From Thermothelomyces thermophilus ATCC 42464 (taxonomy: Eukaryota > Ascomycota > Sordariomycetes > Sordariales > Chaetomiaceae): 64,000 nt of DNA. The DNA lies in contig NC_016473.1 of NCBI RefSeq assembly GCF_000226095.1, forward strand, positions 5,022,001 through 5,086,000, given 5' to 3'. Positions 55,239 to 64,000 of the stretch are shown in pieces. The notes beneath the pieces are model-generated. The model made no database searches. It was not told where the DNA came from and worked only from the letters and a program-made list of their open reading frames with translations. The translations under genes were made by a program, and so were the position numbers. Numbering within the stretch: position 1 is the first letter of the stretch; the number at the start of each line of letters is the position of its first letter.

Positions 55239-58200
55239 ATGGCTGCCACACCGTTTGACGTACCCGCGCCCGGCAGCGCATACGCTTTTGATATCTACAA
55301 TGATGCCCAGTCCCACGCGCCGCGGGCGCCGGCGCCGGCGCTCCCGGGAGGGCCCTGCAATTACACGGACTCGACGCTGCCGCGCTGCGGTTGCCGCCGG
55401 TTCTGGAGTCGCGCGTCGCTCAGCAGCCCAGTCTTCCAGGACGCCGGCTCCCTGGCCGAAGTCTGCATGTGCTCACACCACGCCTGCTTCCACGAGGATG
55501 CCCAGCCCGGACAGACGCAACAGGAATTCGCCATGGCAAACGCTCCAGGACAGGAGAACCAAAAGCCCGTCGTCAGCCGTGCGCCTCTGAGCCCGGTTCA
55601 GCTTCCATCGCTCCATGCTCCGGGGAGCTTAGGGTCGTCGCTGGACTTTAACTTCTTGGACTTCCAAGCATCCTTGTCTGCCGCCAGGGTCGAGGCCGCC
55701 AACCCATCCCCGGCTGGGGACACCCATGCCGGACAGGACAGCCCAATGCCGGACACGGTTACTAACTGGGAAGAGCTGACCCGGTCCCCAGCCGGACATG
55801 CCAGAGGACTGCCGCCGATGCCCACCCAATGCTTGATGTCGCCCCCGCCCCCGCCGTCGACCTCGGCCTCCAGCCAAGCGAGGTATCTCCGGCCGTTTGC
55901 CGGGAAGGGGCTGCAGACACTAAGTGGCGTCTCTGCCCCAAGGCCAGAGTCGCGCCGGCGGGAACATGCTGAGCAGGCAGATGACCCGGGACAGGCGCCT
56001 ACGGAGGCTGCCCCCACTCCCGAGGCAGCACCGTCACAAGACCGTCCCGTGTCGGGGCTGGAGACTGCCTACCAGAAGCTATCCGAGAGGGTCGATAGTC
56101 ACGAACAGCGGCTCGACAGGCTGGAAACGAATTCCTTCTCCGTTGCCGGCCACGAGGACTGCCACGACAGGCACGAGAACATCGATCTCCGCGTCACCGA
56201 GCTGGAGTCGCGGGTAGACGAGGTGGAAAAGATCCTCAACGACAACGGCAGCGTCATCAGCAGCAGGCGGGCGCCAAAGCAGGGCGGCGGCGGCGGCGCC
56301 GACGACGCCACCGCCAGCGTTGCCTCCGTCTCGACGAATGCCACCGTGCTTGCCTCGAATCGCGCCGAGGTCTACAACCAACTCCAACAGCTACAAGCGC
56401 AGGTGAACCAGCTCCAGGCGGCCGCCTTGCCGTCGTACGTGAAACCCTGGGAGCTAGAGGTCGTCTTCCTACCGTTTCCGCTCAAAGGCATATGGATCGA
56501 AGCGAAGGAGTTTGCCAACCACCGCCGATCTACGGGATCCAACTTTGAGGGCTGGACGCAGATGCCAAACACTCTCAGCCGAGCGACGCCAGATCCGCAG
56601 TCGCCCAAGTTCCAGGAATGGCCGGGACAAGGCCCCGAGTCTAACTGGCTGTTGCCCAGGGCCTTTGCTGCCGGGCGCATCATTGACCAGCGGCTGAGGA
56701 GCCGCGGCTTGATCAAGACGGTTCTTGTTAGGGGGCCGGACGCCCGGAGCGTCCACCTTGCGATACACGACGCGTTCGAAGATGTCCTGCGAATCTCCTC
56801 CAGCTCAGAGGCGCGATCTGCGCTCGCACCCGATTATCCCCTCACCGAGTTCCTCGGGCTGAGGCAGGCCTGGGTTCCGTTGCGCAAGCTACACAAAGAC
56901 TCCCGACTCCGGTTCCTCTCCCCGGCCGAGATGGCGACGCCGACACTGTGGGACTTCACCTTCCTCGCATCCAGCGTCGTCATGAAGGCGGCCGGCGCCC
57001 AGAGGCTCTACATCACCCAGCCGGAGGCTTACCTTCAGGACCACCCCCTAGGCTATCACGCCATCGAGGCGGGCTGGACGTGGCAGAAGCTGCGCCAGCT
57101 GAGTAGGGTCTACCCCGACTCCCAGAGCAGCGCCGACGTGCCCGAGGCCGACGCGCTCGAGGAGTGCTGGAACTGGAACGACCGCCTCGACGGTCCGCCC
57201 AGCGTGCCCGCCTCTGCCATCAGCCTGCGACAGTCCATCCACCAGCGCGCAGCTTCTCGCCGCTCCTCCACCGAACCCTCCGGCCAATTCTATACCGGCG
57301 TGGAATCCCCGATCCTGTCCACAGGTCACAGCCACAGCCACGGCGGCCCCAGCCGCTCCCGCGCGCAATCCCCCCTCATCCAGCGCGATCGCAAGGGCTC
57401 CTGGCCATCCAGCATCCGCGCGGGTTCGCTCCCGCCAGGCGCCCACCCCGCCCTCCTCTCACCCGCCCAATCCCGCCGCCGCGTCTCCTCCCACGCAGCG
57501 CTCACACCCTACGAGCGCCGCTCCTCTCCCTTCGTGCCCCGCGCTAGCCCGCGCCTCCAGAGTCCCCGACCAGGTCCCGTTCACAGCCACAACATGCCCA
57601 CCTCGTCCACCAAGCGCCGCTTCGCCAGCCGCTCGCCCAGCCTCGCGCCGCGGAACACGCCCCGCTGGAGCAGAACCAGCATGAGCCGCTCACCCTCCCT
57701 CGCGCCCGGGGGGTTGTACGGTCAGAATCATCACCATCACCATCGTCATCACCATCGGGAGGACGAAAACGGGCGAGAGAGGAGGATGACGACGCCGTTC
57801 TACTACGCCACGCCGCATAGCGAGGCGGTGCCCGAATTTGGGTACCACCGTGGGGGGAGTCGAGGCCCGGTGGCTTTGGGAAATGGCAACGGTGATGCGG
57901 GGTTGAGGGTGTACGACGGCTACGGAGACGAAGACGAGGATATGGCCGAGGACGAGGGGTTTACGACCACGGGAAGCTCGGGCACCGGCGACGAGGGAGA
58001 TAGCGAGATGACCGACCGACCCGACCATCCGGGCTATCACCGCCACTCTCACCAAAACTACCACCACCGGGCGAGCGGACGGCGAAGCGTGGAGCGGCAG
58101 GTCGGCAACGGATCGTTCGGGTTCGGCACCGACGGCGGCGATGACGCGGATCTGGACATCGACGTGTACGAGGACGAGGACGAGCTGGACGGTGTCGACA

Positions 58201-58683
58201 CCGACGCCGGGAACATCACGGATCATCATCATCATCATCATCCTCATCATCCTCATCATCCGCCTTCCCGCCACCGCCGTTCCCGCTCTCATACCACCGG
58301 CAGTGGCGGCGGCGTGTGGCATGGGTTCGGCCGCCAGACGCCCTCCCTCGCCAGCCAGCAGCAGCAGCCCCTCCGGCCCGAGGACATACCATGGGCCGGC
58401 ATCGAGGATCCCATCGCCAACGGCGGCATTGACCTCGAAGGCGACAGCAACATGTCGGACGGGGAGAACATCGACCCGACCTCGCAGTCGAGCCTGTCGC
58501 TGGGAGACGACGACGACAGGGGAGGGGGTCAGATCACGATCCACGAGGACGATGACGACGAAGATGACGACGACGAACTGGGCGGGATGGAAATCGTCGG
58601 ACGAGGACAAGGGCAAGGACAAGGACAAGGACGACGAAAAGGAGGAAAACGAGAGGCCGAGAAAACCACCAACAACAACAACA

Positions 58684-58718
<35 letters not shown>

Positions 58719-59006
58719 GACGGGGACACGAGCAGCCAGGCGCCGAGCGAGTACTCGAGCAAGCCGGGGCCCTGGCAGATCATCCCGCTGCCGACGACGG
58801 AAGGGCCCAGCAACAGGGGGGTTGGTGGCAGCGAGCTGGACGTCGGCATGGCCCAGAAGCAGCCGCACATGATGACCCGCGGGGGAAGTGGTAGTGGCAG
58901 CAGCAGCAGGAGCTCGGTAATGGGGTTCCGGATCCACGAGGACGGCACTGCGGGGCCGGCCGGGCCAGAGTCGGCCGAGGGGCTGCTGGATACCCAGTGG
59001 GGGTGA
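55239..59006 (+). CDS. unrecognised large fungal protein, 1255 residues, with Cys/His cluster and acidic C-terminus
   Basis: No named family is recognised. It is an intronless frame from the first in-frame ATG at 55239. Near the N-terminus is a Cys/His cluster: CGCRRFW, then after about 24 residues CMCSHHACFH, with spacing that could bind zinc. A helical region (about residues 275-400) is followed by the best conserved-looking part, about residues 403-650 (ELEVVFLPFPLKGIWIEAKEF; WLLPRAFAAGRIIDQRL; YHAIEAGWTWQKLRQL). The last 550 residues are Ser/Arg-, then His-, then Asp/Glu-rich, with runs of His and 10 or more Asp codons. Codon use matches the neighbours. DNA or chromatin binding is possible but unsupported. 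Confidence 0.72.
58680..58720. repeat. AAC/GAC trinucleotide repeat in coding sequence
   Basis: Encodes an Asn run then an Asp run in the 1255-residue protein. The near-pure GAC codons suggest slippage. Confidence 0.85.
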
Positions 59007-59619
59007 AGAAGGCCGCTCTACAGATCATTCCTCCCGAGTCACTTCGATGGTTTTTACGTATAGCGGCGGGTCGATCTCGCATTAATCTTACATGTTTTGG
59101 TTTCGGTAATTGTCGGGAGCATCTACGCAGGCGGCGTAACGTTCGGGGGTTAGGTTCATATGAGGGAGCGAGCGTATCATATTTTTGGCTTGGTCGGCGT
59201 TCGGTTTCGTCATTGGATATTGGGGGGGGGGAGGGGGGGTTCTGGAGATACCTACTCGCTCACTGCTTACGTTTATATATATGTATGTACGTATGGGTAC
59301 GATAATAGACTTCCCATCTCAGTTTCGGGAAAGCCCGAGTTTCGCTCGTTGCTGCCAGCGGCGAGCTGTCGTGTTGCTTCTCTCTGTCCCGAATCCAGCA
59401 AAGTAACTGGCTGGGTATCGTCACCGTAAATTCCATCTACTTATCCCTATGTCAGGTTTCTTGATAGCGGCATGGGAACGCATCTCGGTCTTGTTAACAT
59501 AACAGAACACAACGGGTAAATATAGGTATCTCCCCCCTTCTGGCCACTGAATTTTCCAATCCCGAACGCCTGCAACGCCACCCTGGTGCGATAGACGACT
59601 ACTAGTATTTCCGCTCTTT
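59007..59619. other. convergent 3' region
   Basis: This is 0.6 kb between the large unknown gene and the 3' end of DIM1. It contains a G-rich run near 59221-59239 and a short TATATATGTATGTACGTATG stretch. No gene. Confidence 0.55.
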
Positions 59620-62290
<2,671 letters not shown>

Positions 62291-64000
62291 ATGTCGATAC
62301 GTATTGTCCTAGACCATCCGCCCGAATTCTACACCAATCTCGACTTTATCAAGGGCAGCGTGCTTCTCAACCTGAGCCGCCATGAGCACATCGGCGCAAT
62401 CATCGTCAAGCTCGAGGGCGAGTCGAGAACTGCCCTCGGCGTCCCTAGCGAGAACCCAGGCATAGGTATTGGCGGGAGGGAGCGGCCTGCGCCCAGCGGA
62501 GACACCCTGCACGAGAACCATAAGATCCTCTACAAGGTCGGCCAGGTCTTCCCCGACGAGAATGCGCGCCCGGCCGCCTCGCCCTACATCCTCAACCCGG
62601 GGCAGCACCGCTTCCCCTTCCAGTTCAAGTTCCCCTTCAATAACGCCTGCGGAAATGTCGAGGCCATGGCACGCATCGGCGGCGTCGTCAGCACCGGAGG
62701 CCCCTTCGGCATCGGCTTCCGGGTCATGGACGGGACCAAGCAGCTGATGTACTCGCACGTCACCAAGACGCTGCCCCCCAGCTTCACCGGCTTTCCGGGC
62801 GAGGCCGAGATTCGGTACTACCTCAAGGTTACCGTGCAGCGGCCCGGCATATTCAAGGAGAACTGGCGCTATCAGATGGGCCTCAAGTTCCTGCCCATCG
62901 AGCCACCCCGGCCGCCCAAGACGAACCAGGAGGCCTACGCGAGACGCCCATTCACCTTCCATCCGAGGAGCCCCGACCCGGCTGCCTACCAGAAGAAGCG
63001 CTCCTCCATCTTCGGCTGGCCGGCCGGTCCCTCAACGCCCGCCAACGGCTCCCCAAACCTCCAACCTCCCGCTCCCGCTCCCGGCCTGTCCAGCGGTCCA
63101 CCATCGCCCACGGCTCCCCCAGACCCTCCCTCGATTGAAATGTCCGCCCGCCTCCCACACCCTGCCATCCTTACCTGCAACAAGCCGATACCCCTACGCC
63201 TAATCGCAAAGAAACTGGTCCCCGCACACGCCGAGGTGTACCTGATAGCATTGCAAATCGATCTCATCGGCACCACCACCGTGCGCTGCCAGAACTTGAT
63301 CAACAAGGAGATCAGCCGCTGGGTCGTCATGGCCCGCCATGGCCTCTCCATCCTGCTATCCAAACCCGAGGACCCCGTGGGAACCGAGTTCCTCGTGCCA
63401 GACACCTTGTGGAGCGGATCTCCCTTGCCCAACACCGTCATGCCCAGTTTCGTCACATGTAATCTCAGGTACGTGATTCCCCCCCCCCCGGCTCCTTGGT
63501 CCATCGAGTCTAACACGCGCTCACTTGCTCACGCCATCCAGCCGCGACTACCAGCTCGAAGTCAAACTCGGTCTCGCCTGGGGCAAGCCTTCTCCGCCTC
63601 CCCGTCCCCAAAACACCTTCCTCGGCCGCCCAAAATACAAAGACGCCTCCGAGATTCCGCAGGAACTGCACCTCCCCCTCCATTTCAGCACCATCCAAGT
63701 CTACTCCGGTCTCGCTCCGCCACCCGCCCTTGTCGAAGCCATCCGCCAAGGCCGAGGCCGAACCTCACATCCCACCCCAGGGACGACGACGACGACAACA
63801 ACAACAACAACAACAACAACAGCAGCAGCAGCAACAGCGACAGCGACAGTCCAACCACACTCGCCACAACAACCGCCAGAACTCCCCCCGCGGCCGGCCC
63901 AGCCACCGCAGCAGCAGCCCGCCGACGCCCTCTACCCCCCGCAGCTGGGGCCGGGGCAGGTCAGCCCCCCGTACGACGACGCGCCGCCGACGTACGAGGA
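62291..64000 (+). CDS. alpha-arrestin domain protein with PPxY motif (partial, right end beyond window)
   Basis: Probable ubiquitin-ligase adaptor of the alpha-arrestin group that directs Rsp5/Nedd4-type ligases to membrane cargo. The exons are 62291-63468 and 63542-64000, giving 545 visible codons. The arrestin N-domain starts at residue 6 (LDHPPEFYTNLDFIKGSVLLNL), with the typical NHKILYKVGQVFP and LNPGQHRFPFQFKFP strands. After a Pro-rich hinge (about residues 250-280) comes the arrestin C-domain (LTCNKPIPLRLIAKKL through QVYSGLAPPP). The tail then has a Thr run, Pro/Gln-rich sequence and PPYDDAPPTY at the very edge, containing a PPxY for WW domains. The end of the protein is missing. The subfamily is not resolved; I do not think it is PalF. 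Confidence 0.87.
   Translation, partial: MSIRIVLDHPPEFYTNLDFIKGSVLLNLSRHEHIGAIIVKLEGESRTALGVPSENPGIGIGGRERPAPSGDTLHENHKILYKVGQVFPDENARPAASPYILNPGQHRFPFQFKFPFNNACGNVEAMARIGGVVSTGGPFGIGFRVMDGTKQLMYSHVTKTLPPSFTGFPGEAEIRYYLKVTVQRPGIFKENWRYQMGLKFLPIEPPRPPKTNQEAYARRPFTFHPRSPDPAAYQKKRSSIFGWPAGPSTPANGSPNLQPPAPAPGLSSGPPSPTAPPDPPSIEMSARLPHPAILTCNKPIPLRLIAKKLVPAHAEVYLIALQIDLIGTTTVRCQNLINKEISRWVVMARHGLSILLSKPEDPVGTEFLVPDTLWSGSPLPNTVMPSFVTCNLRYVIPPPPAPWSIESNTRSLAHAIQPRLPARSQTRSRLGQAFSASPSPKHLPRPPKIQRRLRDSAGTAPPPPFQHHPSLLRSRSATRPCRSHPPRPRPNLTSHPRDDDDDNNNNNNNNSSSSNSDSDSPTTLATTTARTPPAAGPATAAAARRRPLPPAAGAGAGQPPVRRRAADVRG
63779..63846. repeat. ACG/ACA/GCA trinucleotide repeat in arrestin coding sequence
   Basis: Encodes a Thr run followed by an Ala/Thr run in the disordered tail of the arrestin. 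It is the second long poly-Thr tract in the window, after the one in the SPF45-like gene. Confidence 0.85.

Noticed and set aside
57690-58937. A 415-codon minus-strand frame with Val- and Leu-rich runs
   Set aside because: It mirrors His, Asp and Ser codon repeats of the 1255-residue gene on the other strand. No independent evidence.

Overview
This window is nuclear DNA of a filamentous ascomycete (Pezizomycotina), most likely a Sordariomycete close to the Sordariales. The reasons are short introns of about 50-210 bp with TACTAAC-like branch points, strong G/C preference at third codon positions, the gene set (DUF3824 protein, UPF0662/DUF2408 protein, Vac7, delta-4 sphingolipid desaturase) and long gene-free intergenic stretches rich in TACA and TACGGAGTA-type motifs. 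The species is not determined. I see no CRISPR array, operon, prophage or complete transposon, and no ribosomal or transfer RNA gene that I can defend.

Layout: 1-1.4 kb holds a partial spliceosomal G-patch protein (SPF45), followed by a truncated Tc1/mariner fragment. 2.6-5.4 kb is the spliceosomal DEAH helicase Prp2/DHX16. 6.3-8.0 kb is a peroxisomal AMP-forming acyl-CoA (oxalyl-CoA type) synthetase ending in SKL. 9.1-10.4 kb is the ER tether VAP/Scs2. 11.3-14.1 kb holds a UBA-zinc finger-UBX protein and a YCII-domain protein. 14.5-17.6 kb holds the divergent pair DUF2408 protein and acidic ribosomal protein P1. After a 2.7 kb gap, 20.4-24.2 kb is a large DUF3824 protein. 24.7-26.1 kb is an ER-lumen DnaJ (Scj1 type). 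27.0-28.1 kb is a METTL7-like methyltransferase. 28.4-30.2 kb is a protein with eleven CCHC zinc knuckles. 32.5-35.5 kb holds an AKR6/Kv-beta reductase and the sphingolipid desaturase. 36.8-39.7 kb is Vac7. A 4.2 kb gap precedes a coiled-coil protein (43.9-46.0 kb). 47.5-49.6 kb is a head-to-head pair of ribosomal protein genes (eL30 and uL16). 51.6-59.0 kb holds two large intronless, unrecognised fungal proteins. 59.6-61.4 kb is the rRNA dimethylase Dim1 in eleven exons. 62.3-64.0 kb is an alpha-arrestin cut by the window edge.

The genes are mostly single-copy housekeeping functions: splicing, ribosome structure and maturation, lipid and organelle functions, and proteostasis. They do not form a biosynthetic or defence cluster. 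I rebuilt 22 protein-coding genes. Exon lengths close the reading frame in every spliced model. Of 56 predicted introns, two have GC donors and two (one of them also a GC-donor intron) are stop-free and a multiple of three. The more interesting leads are regulatory: a PTS1 signal carried only by the last exon of the synthetase, a tandemly duplicated leader upstream of the zinc-knuckle gene, telomere-like boxes in ribosome-related promoters, and WG repeats in the zinc-knuckle protein. I did not find strong evidence for a wholly new system.
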